From Silvibacterium acidisoli (GTDB lineage: Bacteria > Acidobacteriota > Terriglobia > Terriglobales > Acidobacteriaceae), in the NCBI GenBank assembly GCA_022870745.1, contig CP085323.1:1674001-1738000 (forward strand): DNA of 64,000 nt, written 5' to 3'. Both the position numbers and the translations under genes were made by a program. A model generated the notes under the pieces. The model was not told where the DNA came from. It worked only from the letters and a program-made list of their open reading frames with translations, and searched no databases. Numbering within the stretch: the first letter of the stretch is position 1; every line of letters begins with the position of its first letter. This document shows, piece by piece, positions 27,029-36,001 of the stretch.

Positions 27029-28138
27029 ATGAAGCCTTTCGGCAGCAACGTTCAGCGCAGCTCCTGCATATCCAACCTGAAGCGCACGGTCATGGCTGGC
27101 GTCATCCTTGCGACTGCCATCACACCCGCGCTGGCCGAAAGCGATGTCTCCTACGGGCAACTCATCAATCGCCTCGCCGTCGGCATCAACCCGGTCACCC
27201 ACAAGGCATACGCGGTAAACGAGAGCGCGGGCACTGTTTCAGTGACCGACGAGAAATCAGGCGCGACCAAAACCGTCCAGGTCGGTGCGGGGCCCGATTC
27301 GCTCGCCATCAACAGCAGGACAAATCGTATTTATGTCGTAAATGCCGGGGGGAACACGGTAAGCGTGCTCGATGGGACAACCGACGCAATAATCGCTACC
27401 GTGAAGACCGGCAACTCGCCGTATACGCTCGCTGTCGATGAAGCCCACAATAAGGTCTACGTCGCCAACACCTACAGCAACGCTGTCACCGTTATCGATG
27501 GAGCAACCAACACGTCTACGTCGCTAAAGGTTGGATCCGCCGACGCTGTCATGGTCGATCCCGGTGCGAACAAGCTTTACATCATGGGGTACGAAGATCC
27601 GAACCTGCGCGTGTACGACATCGCCAGCGGCGTTACTACCAAGGTCCGCGTCGGCGGACATCAGTGGGGTATCGCGCTGGACGAATCCACCAGCACCCTG
27701 TACATGACGCACACCACAACTGCCGATGTCGCAGCCTTTAACGGAAAGACCGGAAACGTCTCGATGATTCCCGTTGGCGCGATTCCCAGCGCTGTAGCAT
27801 TCGATCCCCGGACAAAAAGACTCTACTCCGTGAACTATGGCGACGAAACCGTAACCGTTATTGATACGAAAAACCACAGGAATATTGCAACCTTGCCCGT
27901 AGGCAGCCATCCGCAGGCCGTAGCCATAGATGCTGAAAAGAATCTTGTCTACATCGCAAATGTGCATGGAGACAGCGTGACTGTGATCGATGGCAAAACG
28001 AACAAGGTGCTGGGAACGCACCCGGCCGGGAAAAACCCTTACGCCCTGGCCATCGACCCGGCCATGCACCAGCTCTTCGCTGCAAATTACGGACAACCGT
28101 CCGTGACGAAAATCGACTTGACGAAAGCCGCGAAATAA
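27029..28138 (+). CDS. secreted YVTN-repeat beta-propeller protein (YncE-like)
   Basis: A 369-aa protein with a signal peptide ending PALAES, then seven or so 40-residue beta-propeller repeats with the hallmark pattern IYVVNAGGNTVSVLDGTT, VYVANTYSNAVTVIDGAT, and LYSVNYGDETVTVIDTKN. I chose the ATG at 27029, with GAGG 12 bases upstream; a TTG at 27017 is also in frame. Propellers of this type bind ligands or DNA, or scaffold periplasmic complexes. No catalytic residues are recognised. It ends at a terminator shared with the convergent PLP-enzyme gene. Confidence 0.85.
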   Translation: MKPFGSNVQRSSCISNLKRTVMAGVILATAITPALAESDVSYGQLINRLAVGINPVTHKAYAVNESAGTVSVTDEKSGATKTVQVGAGPDSLAINSRTNRIYVVNAGGNTVSVLDGTTDAIIATVKTGNSPYTLAVDEAHNKVYVANTYSNAVTVIDGATNTSTSLKVGSADAVMVDPGANKLYIMGYEDPNLRVYDIASGVTTKVRVGGHQWGIALDESTSTLYMTHTTTADVAAFNGKTGNVSMIPVGAIPSAVAFDPRTKRLYSVNYGDETVTVIDTKNHRNIATLPVGSHPQAVAIDAEKNLVYIANVHGDSVTVIDGKTNKVLGTHPAGKNPYALAIDPAMHQLFAANYGQPSVTKIDLTKAAK

Positions 28139-28168
28139 AAAGGGCCGGCTCTCCGGCCCCTTTTATTT
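28136..28168. terminator. bidirectional terminator between propeller and PLP-enzyme genes
   Basis: The stem GGGCCGG-ctct-CCGGCCC is flanked by AAATAAAA on the left and TTTTATTT on the right. It overlaps the stop codons of both converging genes. Confidence 0.9.
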
Positions 28169-29774
28169 ATGCCTTCACCGCACTCCAAGTGGCGGCGCCA
28201 TACTCTCCCATCTGCACCGTTCCGCTGATACTGCCGCCTGACACCACCCCTTTAAACGTCCAGGGAATTTCGTTGCCGGAAACGGCCATATTGCTGCGAA
28301 GTTCAACGTGGTCAGCGTGCATCACGCCTTTGAGCTCAGCCTCATAAACTTCACCCTTCTGCGTACCGGTTACCTGGTCGCCCTCCTGCTTCAATACGAA
28401 GTGCTGCTCTCCGGTGCCACGCAGATATTTGATCGTCACCGCCCAGCTCCCGCCGACCTGCGCCGGCGTTCCCTGCGGGACCACTGGATTTTCATAATGT
28501 CCCGGCTTGGTCAGTGCTTCGTAAACCGCATCGGCGACAATCGGAGCCTCATCCGCCGCCATCATGTACGGCATGATCGTGAGCGAGCTCTGCATCTGGT
28601 CAGGGCGCTTGCCCGACCCGCTGCCCACCAGGATGCGCGGCGTTCCCTTGTCCAGCTTCTCTACGAGTTCGGTTCCAGTGATGCCAAGCTTCGTGGCATC
28701 CCAGCTGATCTCGAGCTCCGGTGAGCGATTGGAAAGGTCTTCCGGTTCGTTGTACTTCGTTGTGACCGAAGGCAGACCCTTTACCTTGTCTTCAATGGTC
28801 TTCAGCCATGCGCGCCACTCGTGCTGTTCCGCATCATGATCCCGCTTGTACCACTGACGAACCGCGGCCAGCATGCCCATGATCTCTTCCTTGCCGACCT
28901 TGAGCGCGCGTCCCCAGTTATGGTGCGGAGCCGCATTGAACCATGCTGCTTCAATGATGTTCTTATTGCCCAGCAATACGCCTGCAGCCTGCGGTCCGCG
29001 CATGCACTTGCCGCCCGAATAGCCCACCAGTGTCGCACCATGTGCGATGTGAATATTCGGAACCAGCGGCTCTTCCGCGGCAGCATCCACAAACACCGGG
29101 ACATTCTTTTCTTTCGCAATCGAACAGATATTCGGGATCGACAGAGGGCCTTTCTCCGCCGCAGGACCTGACAGGATGTAGACCATCGCCACCCGCTCCG
29201 TCAGCCTGGTGCGCAATTCCTCTTCTGAGTCGACCTCGATAATCTCCACGCCGCTCATGCGCACGCCAAAGTCATAAGGATTGCGCGAATGCTTCGGAAT
29301 AATCACCTGGTCTTTCACCTTGCGATAGGGCATCGATTGCGTGCGCTCAGGGTCGGTTCCCGCTACGCAGGCGACCGTCGCAAGTGCAATCGCAGCCTCG
29401 CATCCAGTCGTGACCATCGCATGTTCGCCGCCCATCAGCTTCGCGATTTCGCGTCCGACCGCGGGCATCAGCTCATCCAGGTGGACGAAGTAGTGCGAAG
29501 CGTCGAACATCGCCTGTTTTACCTGCGGCAGCGAACGCGATCCGGTAATGATCGTGTATGTGCCGCGTGCATTGATCAGCGGACGAACACCAATCTCTGT
29601 GAAGAGGTTATCTCCGTCGATCTTCATCGGATTTACACGCAGCGGCGGCAGCGCGGGCTCCTGCGCTTTGGCTAATGCAGGAGACAGAGAGCTGGCGGCA
29701 GACACCGCCGTGAACATGCCCGACTGCTTCAGAACATCACGACGCGTGAAACGTGCTTTGCGAAAAATTGACAT
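28167..29774 (-). CDS. Tat-exported SelA-like PLP-dependent enzyme with C-terminal beta domain
   Basis: A 535-aa protein. The N-terminus has a twin-arginine signal, TRRDVLKQSG (R11, R12), followed by a hydrophobic stretch and AKAQ. Residues about 55-420 form a fold-type-I PLP domain of the SelA / D-glucosaminate ammonia-lyase type. A VFVDAAAEE block (D230) and the Schiff-base lysine candidate K256 in YSGGKCMRGPQAAGVLLG are visible. The last 100 residues are a beta-rich extension (VGGSWAVTIKYLRG, then VTGTQKGEVYEAELKG) absent from cytoplasmic relatives. Tat export suggests folding with PLP in the cytoplasm. The likely reaction is elimination or deamination of an amino-sugar acid, by family analogy only. 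It follows the RraA-like gene. Confidence 0.82.
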   Translation of the reverse strand: MSIFRKARFTRRDVLKQSGMFTAVSAASSLSPALAKAQEPALPPLRVNPMKIDGDNLFTEIGVRPLINARGTYTIITGSRSLPQVKQAMFDASHYFVHLDELMPAVGREIAKLMGGEHAMVTTGCEAAIALATVACVAGTDPERTQSMPYRKVKDQVIIPKHSRNPYDFGVRMSGVEIIEVDSEEELRTRLTERVAMVYILSGPAAEKGPLSIPNICSIAKEKNVPVFVDAAAEEPLVPNIHIAHGATLVGYSGGKCMRGPQAAGVLLGNKNIIEAAWFNAAPHHNWGRALKVGKEEIMGMLAAVRQWYKRDHDAEQHEWRAWLKTIEDKVKGLPSVTTKYNEPEDLSNRSPELEISWDATKLGITGTELVEKLDKGTPRILVGSGSGKRPDQMQSSLTIMPYMMAADEAPIVADAVYEALTKPGHYENPVVPQGTPAQVGGSWAVTIKYLRGTGEQHFVLKQEGDQVTGTQKGEVYEAELKGVMHADHVELRSNMAVSGNEIPWTFKGVVSGGSISGTVQMGEYGAATWSAVKA

Positions 29775-29802
29775 AGCTTTCTATCTCCCTTTGTAAACAC
29801 GA

Positions 29803-29833
29803 AGAGGACGGCTACAAAAAGCGGCCGTCCTCT
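29803..29833 (-). other. hairpin between RraA-like and PLP-enzyme genes
   Basis: Perfect 10-bp arms AGAGGACGGC / GCCGTCCTCT with an 11-base loop lie in the 106-base gap. No U-tract follows on the minus strand, so this could be a processing or attenuation element that lowers expression of the downstream gene. Confidence 0.5.
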
Positions 29834-29880
29834 ACATGGCGAACCTGATCTTCTGCCGCCGACCTTTGTTTCCGTCTTCT

Positions 29881-30660
29881 TTAGATACGTCCGAACTGCT
29901 TCACTGCTTCCACGATCGAGTGGTACTTCTCAATGTACGAATACATCGAGTGTTCGCTGTTATCCAGCTTCTGAGCCAGCACCAGGACATCGGCTGCATG
30001 CTCACGCGGCACCACGACCACCCCATCCTGATCGGCAACAATGATGTCGTTCGGCATCACCTTCTGGCCGTCGCACATCACCGGTACATTCATGCCGCCA
30101 AAGCGATAATGGCTGACCGAAGTCGAAGGAACCACGCCCGTCGCATATACAGGAAAGCCAATCTTCTTCAACTGAGGCAGATCCCGCACGCCTCCGTCGA
30201 TCACCGCTCCCGCGAAGTCTCGTGAGAACATGGCAGTTCCCATCAGGCCGCCCATCCCGGCAATATCCGCGCCGTCTTCTACGGTCATCACGTACACCGA
30301 GCCCGGTCCTCCCGTGTCGATCGCCTTCAACATGCCGGAGAGCGCATCCGGGTCGTGATTCTCTTCCTTGACCAGCTTGACCGTCAGCGCTGTGCCCGCA
30401 AACTTGGTCGGAAAAATCGACTGCATACGATGAGACATGTAGTGCTTTTCGTGCAGCAGCTGCTCGACTGCATCGGAAACAGACGCGGCCTCAACATGCC
30501 GATAAGCGTCGAGCATCGCCTTCGGGTCAGCCGCATAATCGGCAGCAGTCTTCGGCGAATCGGCGTTGACGACGTGGATCGCCGCAAATGCGGTGACAAC
30601 AGCAAGCACGGCAGAGCCGATGACACGGCCAGCTTTCGATGAGAGAGCGGAACGAAACAC
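29881..30660 (-). CDS. secreted RraA / HMG-aldolase-like protein
   Basis: A 259-aa RraA-family protein, a family that includes 4-hydroxy-4-methyl-2-oxoglutarate / oxaloacetate aldolases. Family landmarks are VEAASVSDAVEQLL, a GLMGTAMFSRDFAGAVIDGG block with the active-site region GGVRD, and FPVYATGVVPSTS. A hydrophobic N-terminal segment (VIGSAVLAVVTAFAAIHVVNA) acts as a signal peptide, which is unusual for this family. The start is GTG at 30660 with GGAGG upstream; the longer ATG frame has no ribosome site. It lies upstream of the Tat-exported PLP enzyme on the same strand, so both products are outside the cytoplasm and may be sequential. Confidence 0.82.
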   Translation of the reverse strand: MFRSALSSKAGRVIGSAVLAVVTAFAAIHVVNADSPKTAADYAADPKAMLDAYRHVEAASVSDAVEQLLHEKHYMSHRMQSIFPTKFAGTALTVKLVKEENHDPDALSGMLKAIDTGGPGSVYVMTVEDGADIAGMGGLMGTAMFSRDFAGAVIDGGVRDLPQLKKIGFPVYATGVVPSTSVSHYRFGGMNVPVMCDGQKVMPNDIIVADQDGVVVVPREHAADVLVLAQKLDNSEHSMYSYIEKYHSIVEAVKQFGRI

Positions 30661-30802
30661 GGTGTTCCTCCTGCGGTTACGACTTGCGAGATCGATGGCA
30701 CCCTGTGGCAGGTTTTCACGCACAGTATCTGAGACTCGCAGTCGAGGGAAGTATATCGCCACTTTGCGAGACGCCATCTCAGATGGTGAAACAGTTCACC
30801 TG

Positions 30803-31426
30803 TCAGTCCAGATGCACCAGCCCGCGTTGCAACGCGTAGATCGTAGCCTGCGTGCGATCGCGCGCGCCCAGCTTATCCAGCACGGAAGACACATGAATGC
30901 GCACCGTCTTCTCCGCGATCTTCAGCTCCTCCGCAATCTCCCGGTTGGAGCGGCCCTGCGTGATACACGTCAGCACTTCGGACTCTCGCGGAGTCAGGTC
31001 GGACTCGGGTATGCGTTCTGCCAGCCGGTCAAGCGCAATCCTCGGCAGGTAGCGCAAGCCCTGGTCTACGCTCTGAATCGCGTTTACCAGTTCTTCCCCG
31101 CTCGCATCTTTCGTCAGATAAGCCATCGCTCCCGAACGCACCGCGCGATAAATATCCTCGCTCCCCTGGTAATTCGAAAGCACCACAACCCTCACCGATG
31201 AGAACTCGCTGCGCAGCTGCGTAATCAGCTCGAATCCGCTCACCCGCGGCAGGCGAAGATCCAGCACCAGCACATCGGGCTTGAGCGACCGGTACATCGT
31301 CATCCCTTCTTCGCCGTCAGAAGCCTCACCGACAATCTTGATCTGCGGATGCCCCGACAGCACCGAATGCAGCGCCATACGCGCGAGATAATGATCCTCT
31401 ACCAGCAAAACGCGAATCTGCTTCAT
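30803..31426 (-). CDS. LuxR/NarL-type response regulator
   Basis: A 207-aa response regulator. The receiver domain has the acidic pair (E10, D11), the phosphoacceptor D56 in VLVLDLRLP, and the switch lysine in YLTKDASGEEL. The C-terminal LuxR helix-turn-helix reads LTPRESEVLTCITQGRSNREIAEELKIAEKTV in outline. Its ATG overlaps the stop of the kinase gene as ATGA, so the two form a coupled two-component system. Likely targets are the neighbouring carbohydrate genes, by position only. Confidence 0.93.
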   Translation of the reverse strand: MKQIRVLLVEDHYLARMALHSVLSGHPQIKIVGEASDGEEGMTMYRSLKPDVLVLDLRLPRVSGFELITQLRSEFSSVRVVVLSNYQGSEDIYRAVRSGAMAYLTKDASGEELVNAIQSVDQGLRYLPRIALDRLAERIPESDLTPRESEVLTCITQGRSNREIAEELKIAEKTVRIHVSSVLDKLGARDRTQATIYALQRGLVHLD

Positions 31427-34400
31427 ATTCCAATCCATGGGGTAACGTATGGCTGCCGCGGATTGACCGCCTGCATCGCCTTGAACATCACATTTACGGA
31501 GACCTCAGTGCCTCCGCCATTCGAGCTCTGCACACGCAAGACACCACCAACCTTTCGCGCCCGCTCTTCCATCACGTGAATCCCAAAATGCCCGACCTTC
31601 AGGCTGTCGCCGCGAAAGCCGCAGCCGTCATCGCGAATCGACAGGTACAGCGCATTGGCCTCGTACCGGAGATTCACCGCGACATGCGATGGCGCAGCAT
31701 GCCGCATCGCGTTCGATACCGCCTCCTGCCCGATGCACACCAGGTGATGCACATAGGCAGGAGCCATCGGTACCTCCTCGCCCTCCACGCGGAAACTCAC
31801 CGCAACAGAATCGCCTGGGTCGTGCGCGGCAATCGTACGCGACAACGCCTGCGAAAGTACATTCGTCATTTCCTCGGTGTCGCGCAGGTCCCAGATGATA
31901 CGGCGCGCCTCTGCCTGGCAATGAGACACCATGCTGCGCGCAACCTTGAACGACTCCACTGCAGGCGTCTCGGCAGATGAGCTGTCGCGCAGCAGCTTCG
32001 CGGTCGCCTCGAGCTGCCACGAAATCGCCGCCAGCCCCGCCATCAAGGTGTCATGACACTCCCGGGCAATGCGGTTGCGCTCTTCCATCACGACACCGAT
32101 CTGCCCCTTCACCAGCTTCAACCGGCTGCGGAAGAACTGAACGGCCAGCACGGCTCCGATCAGAAGCAGGCAGGCATAAAACATCCATGTCTCGTAGAAA
32201 TGCCGCCCCTGCTCCACTGCGATCGAAGATACCGTCGCGCCCCATGCCTCCCCGCTGCGTCTTGCCTGCACTTCGAAGCGGTAGTTACCCGGAGGCAGCC
32301 GGCGATAGCGCACATTTCGCGAACGAGTCCGGATCCAGTCGCTGTCGAAACCCACAAGCCGGTACCGGAACTCCACCTGCGAAGGATTCGTCAGCTCTGT
32401 CACGCTGAAAAAGAAGGAAAGATCGGGCTGCGACGCTCCCACATGGATCTGTGCACCGTCGTGCGCCAGCGTCCGGTCGCCATCGCCGTTCAACGTCCAC
32501 TCCACAACCGGCTTCAGCGGGTGGCGGAAGCGTTCTTCTTCGTTCACGCCCGTTGTGTGAACAAATCCCTTGGCTGTCACAAACCAGAGCGTGCCGTCGC
32601 TGGTTATGGTGGATGCGGGCAGCGAACTTCCCACGCATTCGCTCGACTGCATGCCATCGTCGCGTCCGAACAGAATCGCCGACAGGGAGGCTTCGCCACC
32701 ATCGGCCACGGCGTGGAGCCCTGCCACGTTGACACGTGCAATACCGCGCAGCGTGCCCAGCCACAGGTATCCCTTGCCGTCTTCGATCAGCGTCTGAATC
32801 GGAGTCGATGGCATACCACTCCTCGCGCTCAGCGTATACACCTGGTCATCCTTCAGCAGCGACAAGCCACCGGCCTTCGTACTCACCCACGTGTATCCGA
32901 GGCTGTCATGCAGCAGCGCCAGCACATGGGGATGCGGCAGGTCGCTCACCGGCATCACTCGTCCCTCGCGTACGCGAAACAGCCCGGTGCTCGTGCCTAC
33001 AAGCACCGACCCGTCCGTATCTTCGAGCAGGCAGGTAACAAGTTTTCCGGGGAGGAAGGTCTCCCGCTTCGCCTGCGGAACACCATCGGCAAAATAGAGC
33101 ACTCCGATGTAGGTACCGACCCAGAGACCGCCACGACGATCCACAAGCGTCGCGCTTACGGCGTTTGCAGGCGACTCCGTACCCAGCAGATAGTGCTGAT
33201 ACGAATTGCCGTCATAGCGATAAATTCCGTTGAACCACGTCCCAATCCATATCTGGCCGCGGGCGTTCTCGCTGAGCGTACGAACCAGGGCCGTCGACGG
33301 CATTCCCGGAGGCGTCTCGTTCTTTAGCCGGCCATCGTGCAGCCGAAAGATCCCCTTACCCCACGTGCCGAACCAGAGGTCCCCATGGCTGTCCGCAAGC
33401 ACGTTCGCCGCGATCGTCACAGGATATCCCTCGATGCCCGAGTAGGAAGCGAAGGCAGCTTTACTCAACCTCGTCAGGCCACCTGTTTGAGAGCCGATCC
33501 AAAGATTCTCCTCGTTGTCGACAAAAAGGGCACATACCGCATCGTCAGCCAGCCCATCCCGCGAGTTCCACGAGTCCACCGTTTTACCGTAGATACGCCG
33601 AACGCCGTCGTGGCGCGTTCCCACCCACAGATTGCCAAGACGATCGCCAACCATGACCGTGACTGGGCTGGAGATGCGCGCAGCGATCACCTCGTCATAG
33701 CCGCCATCGCTTCGCGGAACCAGCTGCACCACCCCCAGCATCGTTCCGACCCACAGCCGTTGCTGTGGATCGCGGTAGACCGCCACCGGCTTGCCCATCT
33801 CCGCATGATGAAGCTGATACGGCTTCCAGTCTTTTCCGTTGAGATGAAAGAGTCCGCGTGAAGTAATGAAGAACAGTCCGCCGTGGCCGTCGTCTGCAAA
33901 CGGAGTAGCGATATCGCCCGAAATCTGCCCGGCGCCGCTCAAGACCTTGAGCGAACCGTTACTATAGTGCTCGATACCGTTCTGCGTCGCGATCCACACC
34001 CCGCCGTCGGCATCTTCATGAAAAGTGCGGATTCTTTCATTGCTGAGTCCGGCAAGCTCGCTGATGTTGTTCAGCGCGCCCGAGGCGGTAAGCTGCAGTA
34101 CACCCTGGCCATCGGTTCCGATCCAGAGATCGCCATTCCTGGTGTGGAGCATGGCGTTTACGGCCTCGCCGTCAATGCTGGCTGATATGGAAAAGCTTTG
34201 AAAATGAAGGCCATCGAAGGTCGCGAGGCCGGCGGCCGTGGCCAGCAGCAGCTTGCCGTCGGACTGCTGCGCAATCATTCTCACGTTGTTTTCAGGCAGG
34301 CCGTCTTCCACCTGCCATATCTGTTTCTGATACTCGGACAGCGGCAGCAGGGGCGGCTCCGCCAGTCCCGGCAAGGCAGTGAGGACCGCCAGCACAATCA

Positions 34401-34485
34401 AAGCCACAAACGGCCGCAGACTCCCGTCGATGTGTGGATAACATCGGACGCGAGGGAATCGGTAGCGACAGGCGGTCAGCATCAT
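31423..34485 (-). CDS. propeller-type sensor histidine kinase (Reg_prop, Y_Y_Y, HisKA_3)
   Basis: A 1020-aa membrane kinase. An N-terminal signal/anchor (about residues 18-42) is followed by roughly fourteen two-component-regulator-propeller repeats (motifs such as GDLWIGTDGQGV, GGLWVGTYIGV), then a Y_Y_Y sensor domain, a single transmembrane segment (FYACLLLIGAVLAVQFF), a HisKA_3 dimerisation domain with phosphoacceptor H811 in ARECHDTLMAG, and an HATPase domain (QEAVSNAMRHA, DDGCGF). The periplasmic part resembles sensors in Bacteroidetes-style polysaccharide loci that bind oligosaccharides. Unlike hybrid two-component systems, its regulator is a separate LuxR protein encoded next to it. 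The start at 34485 has no strong ribosome site. Confidence 0.92.
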   Translation of the reverse strand: MMLTACRYRFPRVRCYPHIDGSLRPFVALIVLAVLTALPGLAEPPLLPLSEYQKQIWQVEDGLPENNVRMIAQQSDGKLLLATAAGLATFDGLHFQSFSISASIDGEAVNAMLHTRNGDLWIGTDGQGVLQLTASGALNNISELAGLSNERIRTFHEDADGGVWIATQNGIEHYSNGSLKVLSGAGQISGDIATPFADDGHGGLFFITSRGLFHLNGKDWKPYQLHHAEMGKPVAVYRDPQQRLWVGTMLGVVQLVPRSDGGYDEVIAARISSPVTVMVGDRLGNLWVGTRHDGVRRIYGKTVDSWNSRDGLADDAVCALFVDNEENLWIGSQTGGLTRLSKAAFASYSGIEGYPVTIAANVLADSHGDLWFGTWGKGIFRLHDGRLKNETPPGMPSTALVRTLSENARGQIWIGTWFNGIYRYDGNSYQHYLLGTESPANAVSATLVDRRGGLWVGTYIGVLYFADGVPQAKRETFLPGKLVTCLLEDTDGSVLVGTSTGLFRVREGRVMPVSDLPHPHVLALLHDSLGYTWVSTKAGGLSLLKDDQVYTLSARSGMPSTPIQTLIEDGKGYLWLGTLRGIARVNVAGLHAVADGGEASLSAILFGRDDGMQSSECVGSSLPASTITSDGTLWFVTAKGFVHTTGVNEEERFRHPLKPVVEWTLNGDGDRTLAHDGAQIHVGASQPDLSFFFSVTELTNPSQVEFRYRLVGFDSDWIRTRSRNVRYRRLPPGNYRFEVQARRSGEAWGATVSSIAVEQGRHFYETWMFYACLLLIGAVLAVQFFRSRLKLVKGQIGVVMEERNRIARECHDTLMAGLAAISWQLEATAKLLRDSSSAETPAVESFKVARSMVSHCQAEARRIIWDLRDTEEMTNVLSQALSRTIAAHDPGDSVAVSFRVEGEEVPMAPAYVHHLVCIGQEAVSNAMRHAAPSHVAVNLRYEANALYLSIRDDGCGFRGDSLKVGHFGIHVMEERARKVGGVLRVQSSNGGGTEVSVNVMFKAMQAVNPRQPYVTPWIGI

Positions 34486-34558
34486 GCCATAAGGGTTTAT
34501 GAATAAGGCATCACAAACCCATGGCAGATGTAAAGGAAATGTGAAGATTCCCTGCTGC

Positions 34559-35860
34559 TCAGGCTGTTTCCAGGGGCCGTTCCGGGTGAACGCTCAACCA
34601 GCAAAGTGCGCCAATTACGGCCAGCGCCGCTGCTACCCCGAAGGATCCGGTCCACCCGTAGCGATGCGCAATCCAGGGAGTAAGAGAGGCGGTCACCGCT
34701 CCCCCAAACTGTCCTCCCATGTTGACAATGCTCGAAAACACACCCGAACTGCGGCCAGCAATGTCGACGGATACCGAGAAAAATGCGCTCTGCGAAAGGT
34801 AGAGCATCCCGGCGCCGCCCGCGAGAATCATTCCCGCCAGCAGAGGACTCTGCACCTGTGAGCCCAGAACCAGGAACACGGCAGTGGCAAAAAGCGCCCC
34901 CGATGCCAGCAGGCAGCGGCCTACCCGAAGTCCGTAAAGCCGGCTCAGAAGATCGTTCAGCGCGCCGCCGACAAGACAAAAGACCGTCATCGAGAGAAAC
35001 GGCAGCATGGTGTAGCGGGCGCTCGCCTTCAGATTCACGCCACGCACCTGCGCCATGTACAGAAAGAACCAGCTGAAAAAGATCCAGGCGATGTAACCGA
35101 AGGCAAAATAGCCGATCATCAGCGCCGGTAGATCACGGCGATGGAAGATCGCCCCCCACGAGATTCCCGTCCTGTCCGGAAGGCTTTCCTCAGCCGGAAC
35201 CGCACCGATCCCCTCGTGCACGCCCTCGTGAATCACGCGGAGCTCACCCGGTGAGACCATCGGGTGCTCTTCCGGACGATCGCGCGCCGCCAGCCACCAG
35301 ATGCCGCCGGCAATCAGGCCCACCACCGCGCTGAACCAGAACGCCGCACGCCAGCCGTAGCTCGTGATCATCCAGTTCAGCAGTGGAGGCGTAAGGCCGC
35401 TGCCCGCGCCCACACCCGCGAAGATCAGGCCATTGATGATGCCGCGCTCCTGCTGGGGAATCCACTGTGCGACGAACTGGTTCGCCGCCGGATACACCAC
35501 CGACTCACCCGCGCCTAAGACGAAACGAATGGCAATGAGAATGGCCACGGCATGAGGCAGATTCGAAGGCAGCAGCGCTGTCGCCGCGGTCGCTACGCCC
35601 CACCACAGAACTCCAAAAGCCAGTACCCTCCGCGGTCCATACTTCGCTGCCAGCCAGCCCGCAGGAATCTGAAAGCCCGCATAGCCAAGCAGAAATGCGG
35701 AGAAGATCCAGCCAAGATGCTGGTTGCCCAGTCCGTACTCCAGGCTGATCTGCAACCCGGCAATGGAGATATTTGTTCGGTCGAGAAAGGCGACCCCGCT
35801 CAACACAAACAGCAGGATGGAAAGAAAAATCCGAACTCGTGTACGACCTTCCCCAGGCAT
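34559..35860 (-). CDS. MFS transporter, sugar-acid (ACS) type
   Basis: A 433-aa major facilitator with twelve predicted membrane segments. The LDRTNISIAG segment after helix 1, the GWLAAKYGPRRV loop and RFVLGAGESVVYPAANQ in helix 4 are typical of the anion:cation symporter family, which includes galactonate, glucarate and hexuronate carriers. The ATG has GGAGG at good spacing. It lies downstream of the ABC/DUF3299 genes and upstream of the sensor kinase on the same strand. Import of a sugar acid would fit the SelA-like, RraA-like and amidohydrolase neighbours. The substrate is inferred. Confidence 0.86.
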   Translation of the reverse strand: MPGEGRTRVRIFLSILLFVLSGVAFLDRTNISIAGLQISLEYGLGNQHLGWIFSAFLLGYAGFQIPAGWLAAKYGPRRVLAFGVLWWGVATAATALLPSNLPHAVAILIAIRFVLGAGESVVYPAANQFVAQWIPQQERGIINGLIFAGVGAGSGLTPPLLNWMITSYGWRAAFWFSAVVGLIAGGIWWLAARDRPEEHPMVSPGELRVIHEGVHEGIGAVPAEESLPDRTGISWGAIFHRRDLPALMIGYFAFGYIAWIFFSWFFLYMAQVRGVNLKASARYTMLPFLSMTVFCLVGGALNDLLSRLYGLRVGRCLLASGALFATAVFLVLGSQVQSPLLAGMILAGGAGMLYLSQSAFFSVSVDIAGRSSGVFSSIVNMGGQFGGAVTASLTPWIAHRYGWTGSFGVAAALAVIGALCWLSVHPERPLETA

Positions 35861-36001
35861 CTATCCTCCGGCAACAAGCCTGTCAGCCATCTAAGCCGAC
35901 AATCGCAAAACATTTTCAACCAGTGAGCGCGCCGACGTAGACGCAGCCTCGAAGACCGCTTCCATTCTGAACGAGGAACAGTGAGGAAGACAATCCGCGG
36001 A

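Noticed and set aside
32053-33327. 424-codon plus-strand frame opposite the sensor kinase
   Set aside because: The propeller repeats on the minus strand explain the region.
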